The notes: generated from the sequence alone by a model not told the origin. DNA of 64,000 nucleotides from Flavobacteriaceae bacterium UBA4166 (GCA_002379985.1 DFVG01000010.1:6288-70287); one strand, 5' to 3'. Positions 32,391 through 42,348 are shown, numbered from the stretch's first letter. Program-made: numbers and translations.

Positions 32391-35300
32391 TTCTCCATCA
32401 ACCCCTGTCCTTCAATCCACGGGGCACCCGCAGCTTTGAGTCGGCGTTCTAAATTTGGCAAGGTGTTGTTTTCCATCGCTTTTAACTTCGACTGCACCGA
32501 GTTCAATTGTCCTTTGACACGCTGTAGCAGTGCTTTATGCGTTCCGGTGGGGCCATAGGTATTCCCAAAAGCCACCCAGCCTATTCTTCCGCCGTCATTA
32601 GCCGTTGGATTGGACCGCTCCCCTATTTCATCCTTCACCGGATTGCCGCGAAGCTCTTTCTGGATCGCTAATAAGTCCATCCGCGCTTTGTTGATGTCTT
32701 TCAATAGCGCATCATTATTCGCAGTCGCCTTGTTGGCAGCGCGTTTCATGGCGGCTACTTTGTCTAATTGACGTGTCATCATCATATTAGTAGCGGTAAG
32801 GTTCTGCTGAAAGGCAAACACTTCTTCTCTAAAATTATTCATTTCGTCATACGACTTGCGCGGTAAGGCTCCATCGTACATCGCTACTACTTCAAATTCT
32901 TCTGGACCTTGAAGCGTGGTGGTTACTCCGTCTACGCGTTTTACCAATGTTGCAGAATACGTTCCCGGCGTTACCATCACATTTCCGGTACCAATGCCGT
33001 CACCGTCTCCTGAGAGTCGTTCTCCGCGTTTGTCAGGATAATTCAACTCCCAATTCACGCGATTAAAGCCTTTTTTGTTGGTGCCTTCAATCGTATTCAC
33101 CAAGTTTCCGTTTGCATCCTTGATCAAAAACAGCACTTTGGGTCCGTCTTGATTGGCTTCTGCCTCTAAGGCATCCCAACCTGGAAAATCAGTGTTTGAT
33201 TTTTCACGTTCCTTGCGATCGTCTTTCAACGATTTATATCCATCGGCCAGATAATACGTAAATCGTGCGCCAAAAGGTGCATTCGGAGCTTTGTATTCGG
33301 CATCGCCTTGACTTCCCACACGGCTTGCTTCAGAATACCAATGCGCATCTTTTATAGGGAATAAGGTCGCTTCTTTAGAAAGCATGGAAGCGTTGAAATT
33401 GCGCAACGGACTAATATCATCTAAAATAAAGAAACCACGTCCAAAAGAAGCTCCTACCAAATCGTCTTCACGGCGTTGAATCGTAATGTCTCGGAAGGAA
33501 ATCGTAGGTACTCCTCCACTCAGTTCTACCCAATTCTTGCCACCATTGGTCGTAAAATAGATACCGTATTCCGTGGCAGCAAACAGCAAATTCTTATCAA
33601 CATGATCTTGCACCAAACGCCAAACCAATAAGCGCTCCGGAAGGTCACCGTTGATCAGCGACCATGTTCTCCCCTTATCAGAACTCTTCAAAATATATGG
33701 TTTGTAATCACCGTATTTGTGATTGTCTACCGCGGCGTAGACCACATTCGCATCGAACAGGTCGGCGCGCACATCGTTCACGAAAGGCACGTTTCCTAGT
33801 CCTTTGATATTGCTTAAGGTTGCTTTTCGCCAAGTGTTTCCGCCGTCTTCGGTTGTTTGAATGATCCCGTCATCGGTTCCGGCGTAAATAAGTCCTTCTT
33901 GCTTTGGAGATTCCGCCAGCGAAGTAATGGTATTGTAATTAGACATGGCTCCCACATCCCAAGCGTTATCCCAACTCTGTTGTTTTCCGTAATATGGAAT
34001 GTTCATCCGCTCTTGGTTCAAGGTGAGGTCTTCGGAAATAGGAGTCCAATCGTCTCCTCTATTCTCCGAACGCCACACACGCTGTGACGCAAAATAAAGG
34101 CGTTTTGGATTATGCGGACTCACCAAAATTGGGGCATCCCAATTGAAACGTTCAAAAGGTTCGCCTGCTCTAGCCTGCGGCTGAATAAATACCGTTTCCT
34201 TGGTCGTTTGATCGATACGCCATAAGGCTCCTTGCTGAAACTCTCCGTAAGTAATGTTGGGGTTTCCGGGTTCGATAGCCGACTGGTGCCCGTCGGCTCC
34301 TAAGGTTTTCCACCAATCGGAATTAGTGATTCCGTCTGAATAGGTGGTTTGCGAAGGTCCGCCGTGTGAACCATTGTCTTGGGTTCCGCCATAAATATTA
34401 TAAAAAGGTTCTGAATCGTCTACTGCTACTTTAAAGTATTGCGTGATCGGAAGGTTTCGAATGAACTTCCAGCTATCCGTCAGATCAAAACTTTCATACA
34501 ACCCACCATCCGTTCCGAAGAGCACATAATTAGGGTCGGAAGCTTTAAACGCCATCGCATGACTATCTACGTGCTTATTCTTTTCATTCATGGTATAAAA
34601 GGTTTTTCCATGATTATCTGAAATTTGCACATAGTTGCTCATCAAGAACAACTTTCCCTCGTGATGGGGTGATGCGTACAGCTCTTGGTAGTAATGCGGA
34701 CCAGTACCTCCGGAAACGGCATCTGATTGTTTGGTCCAAGACGCCCCTCTGTTCGTAGACATATAAAGGCCACCCTTTGTGCGGTCTTCTTCAATAGCCG
34801 CGTAGATCGTATCTGGATTAAAAGGTGAAATGGCCAGCCCGATCTTTCCTAAATTTGACTTCGGAAGGCCATTGCTTAACTTCGTCCAAGTAGTTCCTCC
34901 ATCCGTACTTTTATGAAGCCCTGAACCGGGTCCGCCGCCCAAATAACCTGCTACGGTTCTATGACGTTGCCAAGTGGCAGCGTATAGCACATCCGGATTT
35001 CTAGGATCGATCACCAAATCGGTTGCTCCCACCCATTCGGCATCTCCTAAGGTGCGTTTCCAAGTAGTACCTCCATCCGTCGTTTTATACACGCCGCGTT
35101 CCCCACCGGAAGTCCACAACGGCCCTTGAGACACTGCCCAAACTACGTTGGAGTCTTCAGGATGTATAATGATCTTAGAGATATGGTCTGAATTTTTCAG
35201 TCCGACGTTTTTCCAACTGGCACCATCATCATGACTCACATACACGCCATCTCCAAAGGCCACGTGACGTCCTCCTACATTTTCGCCGGTTCCTACCCAA

Positions 35301-35614
35301 ATAGTATGGGTATTGTTAGGGTCAATGGCTATAGCCCCAATAGAATAGGACGCTTCATTATCGAAGATCGGTTTCCAGGTGGTTCCGGAATTGATGGTCT
35401 TCCACACGCCGCCGGAACCAACAGCGACATACCATACGTTTTCGTTTTCAGGGTGTATGGCGATATCGGCAATTCTTCCCGAGGTGAAGGCCGGACCAAT
35501 ATTTCGCATGGTTAAGCCGGAAAAAGTTTTGTCAGTAATTTCTTGTGCTTGTACCGGAATCGTTAGCAATAACGACAGTACACATAAAAAAGAGAAAAAT
35601 AATCGGTGTTTCAT
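32387..35614 (-). CDS. Secreted sortilin/BNR beta-propeller protein
   Basis: 1075 residues from MKHRLFFSFL (signal peptide ending VQAQ); the longer frame adds an unlikely leader. About ten Asp-box/VPS10 propeller blades fill residues 30-720 (for example VWKTINSGTTWKPI, GVYKTTDGGTTWKR, GIIQTTEDGGNTWRK). Then a beta domain (VRGVMVTPGTYSATL-like) and a C-terminal coiled region. Resembles the large glycosyl-hydrolase-annotated propeller proteins of Bacteroidota; catalytic activity is not evident. Secreted or periplasmic, no T9SS tail seen. Single gene ended by its own terminator. Confidence 0.85.
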   Translation of the reverse strand: MKHRLFFSFLCVLSLLLTIPVQAQEITDKTFSGLTMRNIGPAFTSGRIADIAIHPENENVWYVAVGSGGVWKTINSGTTWKPIFDNEASYSIGAIAIDPNNTHTIWVGTGENVGGRHVAFGDGVYVSHDDGASWKNVGLKNSDHISKIIIHPEDSNVVWAVSQGPLWTSGGERGVYKTTDGGTTWKRTLGDAEWVGATDLVIDPRNPDVLYAATWQRHRTVAGYLGGGPGSGLHKSTDGGTTWTKLSNGLPKSNLGKIGLAISPFNPDTIYAAIEEDRTKGGLYMSTNRGASWTKQSDAVSGGTGPHYYQELYASPHHEGKLFLMSNYVQISDNHGKTFYTMNEKNKHVDSHAMAFKASDPNYVLFGTDGGLYESFDLTDSWKFIRNLPITQYFKVAVDDSEPFYNIYGGTQDNGSHGGPSQTTYSDGITNSDWWKTLGADGHQSAIEPGNPNITYGEFQQGALWRIDQTTKETVFIQPQARAGEPFERFNWDAPILVSPHNPKRLYFASQRVWRSENRGDDWTPISEDLTLNQERMNIPYYGKQQSWDNAWDVGAMSNYNTITSLAESPKQEGLIYAGTDDGIIQTTEDGGNTWRKATLSNIKGLGNVPFVNDVRADLFDANVVYAAVDNHKYGDYKPYILKSSDKGRTWSLINGDLPERLLVWRLVQDHVDKNLLFAATEYGIYFTTNGGKNWVELSGGVPTISFRDITIQRREDDLVGASFGRGFFILDDISPLRNFNASMLSKEATLFPIKDAHWYSEASRVGSQGDAEYKAPNAPFGARFTYYLADGYKSLKDDRKEREKSNTDFPGWDALEAEANQDGPKVLFLIKDANGNLVNTIEGTNKKGFNRVNWELNYPDKRGERLSGDGDGIGTGNVMVTPGTYSATLVKRVDGVTTTLQGPEEFEVVAMYDGALPRKSYDEMNNFREEVFAFQQNLTATNMMMTRQLDKVAAMKRAANKATANNDALLKDINKARMDLLAIQKELRGNPVKDEIGERSNPTANDGGRIGWVAFGNTYGPTGTHKALLQRVKGQLNSVQSKLKAMENNTLPNLERRLKAAGAPWIEGQGLMEN

Positions 35615-35803
35615 TATGTAGTTTTTTGGTTGTTCAGAACGCCATACACAATATGACGCAACGTTCAAAATACGACTATTCTCGTGTTTTTTTTATGAAA
35701 TGAAGGTATTTAACGTTCGCATCTGCTTCAGATGATATACATCTTCTATTTGCAAACTTTCGACGTAAGAAGGAATGTGGTTTCTATAACTAGGATGTTT
35801 ACT

Positions 35804-36913
35804 TCAGGAGGTCTCATCTCCCGCTAGTGTAGGATAATCTATATACCCTTCTTTCCCGGGAGTGTAAAAGGTGTCCTTATTCCAATCGGCTACAGGTGCA
35901 TTTTCTGCAAAACGTTCTACGAGATCGGGGTTAGAAACATATAGCTTTCCGAAGGCCACCAAATCAGCGTCACTGTCTTCAATCACCTTATTTCCGGAAT
36001 CCTGATCAAAGTTGCTGTTGATCATTAAAGTACCATTATACAAGGGTCGGAAGTGCTTGGCGATATTGGTCACGGCGAAAGGAATGTCAGAAACATCCGT
36101 AAACGGTTCCGAAAGATGTACGTACGCTAGGTTGTAATCGTTCAGTTTTGTAATGGTGTATTCGAAAGTAGGAATGGTTTCCTCGTCCATGGTCATTCCG
36201 AAGATTCCATGCAACGACGGATTGAATCGCGCACCTATCTTTTCTTCCGGAATTACCTCCTTGATAGCATCCAATACCTCAAAAAAGAAACGCGCTCTGT
36301 TCTCAATGCTACCCCCGTAGCGATCGGTTCGGGTGTTAGAAGTTCCGTTAAAGAATTGATGGAATAAATAACCATTTGAAGAATGAATTTCGACACCGTC
36401 AAAACCTGCATCCATAGCATTTTTCGCCGCTTGTTGGAAGTCGGAAACAGTCTGATCGATATCTTCTTGGGTCATCGCCTGCGGCGTTACGGTATCTTTA
36501 AAACCTTCAGGTGTGTAGGATTGTGCTTCCGGATTGATAGCAGATGGGGCCAGCGGCAATTCGCCATCGTGAAAATAAGGATGCGACATGCGTCCCACAT
36601 GCCACAATTGTATGAAGATTTTTCCTCCTTGTTGATGCACCCGCTCCGTCACTTTTTTCCATCCTTCCACCTGCGCTTCGCTATGAATACCGGGCGTATT
36701 GATATACCCAACCGCACGTTTCGACACCTGTGAACCTTCGGTAATGATGAGTCCGGCAGACGCTCTTTGTTCGTAATACACGCCTTGGAGTTCATCCGTA
36801 GGTTTCTTTTCTGAATTTGTGGCCCGACTGCGCGTCATGGGTGCCATCACCACACGATTCTTCAAATTGAGTTGTTGTGTTTTATAGGATTGTAACAAGG
36901 GTTGTTTTGTCAT
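35804..36913 (-). CDS. Old yellow enzyme, alkene reductase
   Basis: 369-residue FMN TIM barrel of the NemA/OYE family. VVMAPMTRSRA at the N-terminus, IQLWHVGRMSHP, catalytic pair in EIHSSNGYLFHQF (His and Asn), SNTRTDRYGGSIENRARF, and the phosphate-binding VAFGKLYVSNPDL. Reduces activated C=C bonds or nitro compounds with NAD(P)H. The usual HGAHGYL/HGANGYL loop reads HSSNGYL, a mild variant. Stands alone. Confidence 0.93.
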   Translation of the reverse strand: MTKQPLLQSYKTQQLNLKNRVVMAPMTRSRATNSEKKPTDELQGVYYEQRASAGLIITEGSQVSKRAVGYINTPGIHSEAQVEGWKKVTERVHQQGGKIFIQLWHVGRMSHPYFHDGELPLAPSAINPEAQSYTPEGFKDTVTPQAMTQEDIDQTVSDFQQAAKNAMDAGFDGVEIHSSNGYLFHQFFNGTSNTRTDRYGGSIENRARFFFEVLDAIKEVIPEEKIGARFNPSLHGIFGMTMDEETIPTFEYTITKLNDYNLAYVHLSEPFTDVSDIPFAVTNIAKHFRPLYNGTLMINSNFDQDSGNKVIEDSDADLVAFGKLYVSNPDLVERFAENAPVADWNKDTFYTPGKEGYIDYPTLAGDETS

Positions 36914-37142
36914 GATTTCTGTATTTATTGAATGCTTCCGAAGATAAAAATTATAGGTGGTGACTATATTGAAAAACCATACTTCCCTCCTATGATACTA
37001 TCAATAAAAAGTTGGACGTCTCAAAATTTCTTAAAAACCCTTAAACCGCTATTAAACTTATACTAAAGTGGGTTTTTAATTATGATCCGGCGGTTGTAAT
37101 CCCGTACCTTTAGGATACTAATTAATAAAAAATCAAGACACT

Positions 37143-37361
37143 ATGAATAGACGAAACAAGCAAACAGGAATTTGGGCACTTATCGGATTAGGAACAGCAG
37201 CCGCTGCGTATTTTGGATATCGCGCCCTTCCTGCAGATACCAAAAAAAATATCGGCAATAAAGTTCAAGGTGCCGGACAAAGCATCGCAGACAAAGCACG
37301 CGAGCTTGAAAGTTTGGTTAAAAAGAATGCTAAGAAAACAGAACAAGCGGTTACCTCCTAG
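37143..37361 (+). CDS. YtxH-like small membrane protein
   Basis: 72 residues: basic start (MNRRNKQTG), one helix (IWALIGLGTAAAAYFGYRAL), then a Lys/Ala-rich amphipathic helix (NIGNKVQGAGQSIADKAREL). This is the YtxH/general stress pattern; function unknown, often stress-induced. TACCTTTA at about 37108 could be the -7 box. Own terminator follows. Confidence 0.75.
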   Translation: MNRRNKQTGIWALIGLGTAAAAYFGYRALPADTKKNIGNKVQGAGQSIADKARELESLVKKNAKKTEQAVTS

Positions 37362-37383
37362 AGAGATTATCGCTTATCAAAAG

Positions 37384-37417
37384 CCCTGCAAGATTGCACC
37401 CCTTGCAGGGTTTTTTT
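37384..37417 (+). terminator. Rho-independent terminator
   Basis: CCCTGCAAG / CTTGCAGGG stem, 9-nt loop, seven Ts. Ends the YtxH-like gene and insulates the GntR promoter. Confidence 0.85.
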
Positions 37418-37431
37418 ATTCCTAAAATTAA

Positions 37432-37463
37432 TTTGTTAAATCGTATACGATTATATATCTTTC
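37432..37463 (+). promoter_or_regulatory. gntR promoter with embedded operator
   Basis: TTTG (37432-37435), 20-bp spacer, TATCTTTC (37456-37463). Inside the spacer is the perfect 14-bp palindrome AATCGTATACGATT (37439-37452), which contains TCGTATACGA, an exact match to the FadR-subfamily operator TNGTnnACNA. The predicted transcription start falls on or near the GTG at 37468, so the mRNA may be leaderless. Confidence 0.65.
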
Positions 37464-37467
37464 CGGT

Positions 37468-38076
37468 GTGAAATCTGTAATTCGATATCGAGATCTCGTA
37501 AAAGAGCATCTTCTAAAAGGAATGGCGGAAGGAAGTTTGTCTGCCGGAGATTTCCTATCATTAGCCCAAATTGCACGTGATCTTGGGATCAGTGTGACGC
37601 CAATTCGGGAAGCGCTCACCCAACTCGAACAAGCGCAAATCGTTTGTTCCGTGCCCAACCGTGGGTTTCAAATTCCAACTTTAAATTCAAGAGAAATACC
37701 TCAACTCTACCCCATAGTTGCTGCTTTGGAAGGATTGGCCATGGAACAAACAGCGTACGGAAGTGTGATACTCCATCAATTACGCGAAAAGCAGAAAGCC
37801 TTCGTTCAATCCCGCACACCCATTGAACGTATTCAATCAGATATGAATTTTCACGATGCCCTCACCCAATATTGTGGCAATGATACTGTGTTACAAATTC
37901 TTGACGATCTCAAGGTGCGCATCTTTTTTTACGAATTGGACTTTATGCGGAAAAACGGCTTCGACACAACTTCCGAAGCACAACACGAAGCCATCATCGC
38001 GCATCTGGAACAACAAGAAATTGATAAAGCCATTGCCGTAGTAAAAGAAAATTGGTTACAAATTTTAAATACCTAA
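37468..38076 (+). CDS. GntR/FadR-family regulator
   Basis: 202 residues, GTG start placed by the promoter. N-terminal winged helix (LSAGDFLSLAQIARDLGISV, TPIREALTQLEQAQIV) and C-terminal FCD helical domain (NFHDALTQYCGN, AQHEAIIAHLEQQEIDKAI) with His residues for a metal and an organic-acid ligand. Almost certainly autorepressed through the palindrome in its promoter. Next gene, a PD40 lipoprotein, starts 2 bp after the stop and should share the control. Ligand unknown. Confidence 0.9.
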   Translation: MKSVIRYRDLVKEHLLKGMAEGSLSAGDFLSLAQIARDLGISVTPIREALTQLEQAQIVCSVPNRGFQIPTLNSREIPQLYPIVAALEGLAMEQTAYGSVILHQLREKQKAFVQSRTPIERIQSDMNFHDALTQYCGNDTVLQILDDLKVRIFFYELDFMRKNGFDTTSEAQHEAIIAHLEQQEIDKAIAVVKENWLQILNT

Positions 38077-38078
38077 TC

Positions 38079-39047
38079 ATGAAACAATTGCTGATTACCA
38101 TCCTCCCGATCTTTTTTTTCTCTTGCGCCGTTCAAGAATCCACGAGTACTTCTTCACATATTTCTGAAACCGTGATTCGAACACCGCAGGTGTTTTTACC
38201 CGGACTTGTTTCCGAAGAAGAATCAACTCAATTCGATCTGGTCTTTGCTCCCGATAATCGAACGATTTATTTTACGCGTCGGAAAGGTGAAGAAAAACAG
38301 CGAATTTACACGGCTAGCTACTCCGAGGAACAAGGTTGGTCTACGCCGGAACTCACTTCTTTTTCTACCGATCGCGATGAATATCCGAATCTTACTCCGG
38401 ATGGAAATACCTTGTACTTCGGGAGCGAACGTCCAATTGAAGGAAGACCTAATTTAGGAAATTTTGATACCAATGTCTGGATGAACACAAAGAGTAACGA
38501 AGGATGGAGCACTCCCACTCCCCTTTCGCCCACAATCAATTATGTGCAAGCCGAAGGTGAGCAATGGCCCGTAAGCAATGAAAACCATTTTCACACGGTT
38601 GACGGTGAAACGTTTTATCTCTGTACTCAGCGGCCCGGAACGGCAGGTATTGATCTCTACCAAACCACTAAAACCACATCAGGCTTTACGGAACCTCAAA
38701 AATTACCGGCCACTATCAATACTGAAAAATACTGGGAATATGCGCCGAAACTTTCACCTGATGGCAACTATTTATTTTTCCAATCCTACGGCCGACCCGA
38801 CACTCAAGGGGGTGACGATATTTATGTAAGTAAGCGCGGAGTAGACGGACAATGGCAACAAGCACTCCCTTTAGGACCGATGATCAACACAGGACAGAAC
38901 GAATGTCCTACCGGTATCACTTGGGACGGCAACTTCTTTTTCTTTACACGCGATGAACCGTCACCGGAAGGCGATTACGGCGGAATTTCAAAAATCTATG
39001 TCATTTCCATGGAGGCTTTACAACTGGAAACTTTATTTGAGGAATAA
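38079..39047 (+). CDS. PD40/TolB-like beta-propeller lipoprotein
   Basis: 322 residues from MKQLLITIL, lipobox FFFSCA. Repeated PD40 motifs (FDLVFAPDNRTIYFT, YPNLTPDGNTLYFGS, APKLSPDGNYLFFQS, GITWDGNFFFFT) form a TolB-type propeller. Probably lipid-anchored, protein- or glycan-binding. Co-transcribed with gntR, so its expression should follow that regulator's ligand. No catalytic residues recognised. Confidence 0.85.
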   Translation: MKQLLITILPIFFFSCAVQESTSTSSHISETVIRTPQVFLPGLVSEEESTQFDLVFAPDNRTIYFTRRKGEEKQRIYTASYSEEQGWSTPELTSFSTDRDEYPNLTPDGNTLYFGSERPIEGRPNLGNFDTNVWMNTKSNEGWSTPTPLSPTINYVQAEGEQWPVSNENHFHTVDGETFYLCTQRPGTAGIDLYQTTKTTSGFTEPQKLPATINTEKYWEYAPKLSPDGNYLFFQSYGRPDTQGGDDIYVSKRGVDGQWQQALPLGPMINTGQNECPTGITWDGNFFFFTRDEPSPEGDYGGISKIYVISMEALQLETLFEE

Positions 39048-39049
39048 AA

Positions 39050-39087
39050 ATTCCCTTCAGCAAATACTGAAGGGAATATGATTTTTT
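39050..39087 (+). terminator. Rho-independent terminator
   Basis: Perfect 11-bp stem ATTCCCTTCAG / CTGAAGGGAAT, 6-nt loop, then a short spacer and six Ts. Confidence 0.8.
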
Positions 39088-39197
39088 ATAATGAAAAAGG
39101 TTTTATGCTTGTGACAGCGCATAAGCCCTCTAAAGTATGTAGAATTCGTTCATTAGGATTCTTAAAAAATTGCCCTTCTTAAAATTCTTATAAATAA

Positions 39198-39228
39198 TTG
39201 TTGGAGGAGCTTTGGTAGTTTAATTTTA
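39198..39228 (+). promoter_or_regulatory. Promoter of small membrane protein
   Basis: TTG (39198-39200), 20-bp spacer, TAATTTTA (39221-39228), 17 bp before the ATG at 39246. Supports the small ORF being a real gene. Confidence 0.4.
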
Positions 39229-39245
39229 TAGAAAACAACGCACCT

Positions 39246-39371
39246 ATGAAAAAACTACTTCGTGCTATTATTGCATTTTGGGCTGCTCGTAAATTAGGAG
39301 GCTCACTTGGTTGTCTTGGAACCATTATCCTCTTTTTTGTAATCTTTTGGCTGTTAGGCTGGATCTTTTAA
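39246..39371 (+). CDS. Small single-span membrane protein
   Basis: 41 residues: basic start (MKKLLRAIIAFWAARKLGG), then one membrane helix (LGTIILFFVIFWLLGWIF). Ends 1 bp before the convergent MFS gene. It has its own candidate promoter and sits after a terminator, so it is probably an independent gene. No function known; small stress or membrane-regulatory peptides look like this. Confidence 0.6.
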   Translation: MKKLLRAIIAFWAARKLGGSLGCLGTIILFFVIFWLLGWIF

Positions 39372-39372
39372 T

Positions 39373-40644
39373 CTAGCTATCGCTCGCTTCATGCGCTTCA
39401 AGATCTTTTCTCAAGTCTAATTTTCGAAGCTTCGGAAGGGCTAGGCCCGTACTTACCACGGTGATCAATGTCATGGTTCCACCAAATACCACGGCGGTCA
39501 CTGTACCCATCAGCTTTGCTGTGAGTCCGCTTTCAAACGCCCCCAATTCATTCGACGACCCTACGAACATCGAATTTACCGATGCGACTCTTCCACGCAT
39601 CGAATCGGGTGTACGCAGTTGTAGGATGGTTTGACGAATGATCATTGAAATACCATCGGTCAAGCCACTGAAGAACAAGGCCACAACCGACAACCAAAAG
39701 GAAGTTGAAATTCCGAAGATAATAATACAAATTCCGAAGCCAAAGATCGCTGTCAACAATTTCATGCCGGCATGTTTGTTCAGCGGAAAATACGCCGAAG
39801 TAAACATCATCACCAGTGCTCCAACGGCCGGTGCGGCGCGCAACACGCCAAAGCCTTCAGGCCCTACTTTTAAAATATCTTGTGCGTAGACCGGAAGCAG
39901 CGCAACGGCGCCTCCAAAAAGTACAGCAATCATATCCAGCGTAATGGCTCCTAAGATCACTTTCGTTTTTCGAACAAAGCGGATGCCTTCTTTCAAACTT
40001 TGCCAAACCGGTTCCCCTAGTTTTGGGTTTAAGATGGGTTTCTTCGGAATTCGCAGTAATACCAATAAAGCAGTGAGGGAACAGCCGAAAATAGCAAACA
40101 TAGAACCGTGCACCCCGATCCAGTGAATAGAAAACCCGGCTACGGCAGGCCCTACAACCGCACCCATTTGCCACACCGAACTACTCCACGTCGCGGCATT
40201 GGGATATACTTTCTTCGGAACCAATAAAGAGAATAGTGAAAAAATGGTGGGGCCTAAAAAGGCGCGAACTACACCTCCTAAAAAAACTAGAATATAAATG
40301 ATAATCAACTTGGTTTTTGAAACCAATTCGCCCACTACTTCCGGCCAGGTGATCAAAAACAATCCTAAGCTCACCACCGAAAAACCAAAGATGCAGGTGA
40401 CTAGCAAATTGCGCTTTTCACGTTGATCAACGATGTGCCCCGCAAACAACGCCAACGAGACTGCTGGCACCACCTCCATGAGTCCGATGATACCTAATGA
40501 AAGCGGATTTTTAGTAATACTATACACTTCCCATTCGATGACCACAAACTGCATGGACCAAGCGAAGACCATCGCAAAACGAACCAATAGAAATAGGTTG
40601 AATTCTTTGAAACGGAGCGCCGCATAGGGATCGTTTTTCGCCAT
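39373..40644 (-). CDS. MFS transporter, EntS-like
   Basis: 423 residues, 12 membrane helices. Intracellular loop 2-3 motif GHIVDQREKRNLLV and the EntS-like LRTPDSMRGRVASVNSMFVG between helices 10 and 11. The MFS_3 group exports siderophores or drugs; substrate unknown. Lies 33 bp downstream of the T9SS-secreted BNR protein on the same strand and may be co-transcribed. Confidence 0.88.
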   Translation of the reverse strand: MAKNDPYAALRFKEFNLFLLVRFAMVFAWSMQFVVIEWEVYSITKNPLSLGIIGLMEVVPAVSLALFAGHIVDQREKRNLLVTCIFGFSVVSLGLFLITWPEVVGELVSKTKLIIIYILVFLGGVVRAFLGPTIFSLFSLLVPKKVYPNAATWSSSVWQMGAVVGPAVAGFSIHWIGVHGSMFAIFGCSLTALLVLLRIPKKPILNPKLGEPVWQSLKEGIRFVRKTKVILGAITLDMIAVLFGGAVALLPVYAQDILKVGPEGFGVLRAAPAVGALVMMFTSAYFPLNKHAGMKLLTAIFGFGICIIIFGISTSFWLSVVALFFSGLTDGISMIIRQTILQLRTPDSMRGRVASVNSMFVGSSNELGAFESGLTAKLMGTVTAVVFGGTMTLITVVSTGLALPKLRKLDLRKDLEAHEASDS

Positions 40645-40677
40645 ACCTCAAAGGTAAAACTGAAATCTGATACGATA

Positions 40678-42348
40678 CTAACGAACGATGATTTTTTTAT
40701 GAAGAACGTTTTTACCTACTTGTACGCGCACAAAATAGAATCCGCTTATGGGGGTCTGAATTTCTGACCACAACAACTTTTTTTGCTGCATGACTGTTGA
40801 TGGTAATAAAGTTTGTACCACACGCCCTTGCATGTCGACCAATGTAATAGTTGTTTGCTGAGCTGAAGGCAGCTTAATGTCGATCACTGTTTCAGATGTA
40901 GTTGGATTTGGATAGATGCTAACGGCTTCCGTAAGGGCAATATCATTAATTCCGAAGGATTCAGGCTCGATAAAGGTATAATACACATCTTGCCCGCCAT
41001 TCAGTGTGTTGGCCCATGCCAGATGCGCCCCAGCATTAGTACTTTTCATATCAAAATAGTCGCCCATCTTACTTTGATTGGGATAACCGATTGTAGGATC
41101 AAAAGCATCTGAAAGCACCATTTCTGGCTCCCAAGTAGTTCCCTGATCGTCTGAAAACGTATAATACAATACAGAGTCAACGGTTCCTGAAGGCGCATCT
41201 CTTGTATCCAACCACACCACATCAATTCGACCGTTTGGTGCTACAGCCATGGTGCCCATCCATTGAAAAGCATCGTTGCCAATATCGGTATTCAAACGGA
41301 TCGCAGGCTCGAAAGTGAGTCCGCCATCGGTACTTCTAGAAAACATCACATCTGCTGGATCACCGTTGGTTCTTTCTACTGAGGCCAATACATACACATT
41401 GCCCGCTCCGGGACCACTCGAAATATCAATATCTACCCAAGCTTGCCCCAGCAAACCAACGGGATTCACCGCTACTCCGGCATTCAAAAAACCTTCAAGG
41501 TCCACTTCCGAAGGAGTTTCCCAAACAATACTGCTTCCGGCATTCTGTGCATTTAAGGAGCGAACTACGATGACACCGGTACTACCTCCTACTCCCACAA
41601 GGTATAACACACCGTCATTGTCCACGGCCAGTGTTCCCCAGAATGGGTCACCTGCCACCGCTATGCAGTCTTCAAAAGTTTCACTACCATCAGTAGAACG
41701 CGTAAAGTTTCCCGGCGGACAGGTAGTAAAGCTGGAATTCCAATACGAATAATTAAAGCCATCACTGCTGCCACCACTTCTATCGATGCGCATCCATTGT
41801 TTATCTCCGCCTTTGGCAGGAACCGGAGCTTCCCAAACCACGCCACCATCAGTAATTTCAAACACATCACATTCAAAACTGTCTTGCAAACTGTTATAGT
41901 AAAAATTTCCGTCGAGATCAAAATCTAAGACCGGATCACTTCTAAAAACTCCCGGATCTAACACCCCCGGAAAGGTAAAAGAAGCACCTCCGTCTAGAGA
42001 AAAGCCGTAACCCGCTTGTCTAAAATTACTGGCAATAGCATCAAATTGTCGCCAACCGATAACCATGCGATCGTTATTGGTAGGATCAACGGCGATACTA
42101 GGTTCGTTCGCGGCATCTCCAATAATATCCATTCCGCTTCCATCAACATTCACTTGGGTAGTAAAAAAAGTAGTAGCCCTCTGTTGATAGGCAGGTTGTC
42201 GTTGCATCGTATCTTTATTGACGGGAACATAAGGATCGTCTGCCGTTTCATGATACTTTTCCTTAAGTTCTTGCCATTGATTTTCTTGAGCCAAGAGCCA
42301 ATGAGGAGCACATAAAAGAACGATAAAAAGGAGATAGAAAGTTTTCAT
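40678..42348 (-). CDS. BNR-repeat protein with T9SS type A signal
   Basis: 556 residues. Signal peptide to LLAQ, then sialidase-type Asp boxes (FSRSTDGGLTFEPA, YTFSDDQGTTWEP) forming a propeller, and a C-terminal Por sorting domain (SIYPNPTTSETVIDI, VDMQGRVVQ, GFYFVRVQVG, HKKIIVR). So it is exported by T9SS and anchored or released at the surface. No sialidase catalytic set is obvious, so an adhesive or glycan-binding role is more likely than hydrolysis. Confidence 0.88.
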   Translation of the reverse strand: MKTFYLLFIVLLCAPHWLLAQENQWQELKEKYHETADDPYVPVNKDTMQRQPAYQQRATTFFTTQVNVDGSGMDIIGDAANEPSIAVDPTNNDRMVIGWRQFDAIASNFRQAGYGFSLDGGASFTFPGVLDPGVFRSDPVLDFDLDGNFYYNSLQDSFECDVFEITDGGVVWEAPVPAKGGDKQWMRIDRSGGSSDGFNYSYWNSSFTTCPPGNFTRSTDGSETFEDCIAVAGDPFWGTLAVDNDGVLYLVGVGGSTGVIVVRSLNAQNAGSSIVWETPSEVDLEGFLNAGVAVNPVGLLGQAWVDIDISSGPGAGNVYVLASVERTNGDPADVMFSRSTDGGLTFEPAIRLNTDIGNDAFQWMGTMAVAPNGRIDVVWLDTRDAPSGTVDSVLYYTFSDDQGTTWEPEMVLSDAFDPTIGYPNQSKMGDYFDMKSTNAGAHLAWANTLNGGQDVYYTFIEPESFGINDIALTEAVSIYPNPTTSETVIDIKLPSAQQTTITLVDMQGRVVQTLLPSTVMQQKKLLWSEIQTPISGFYFVRVQVGKNVLHKKIIVR

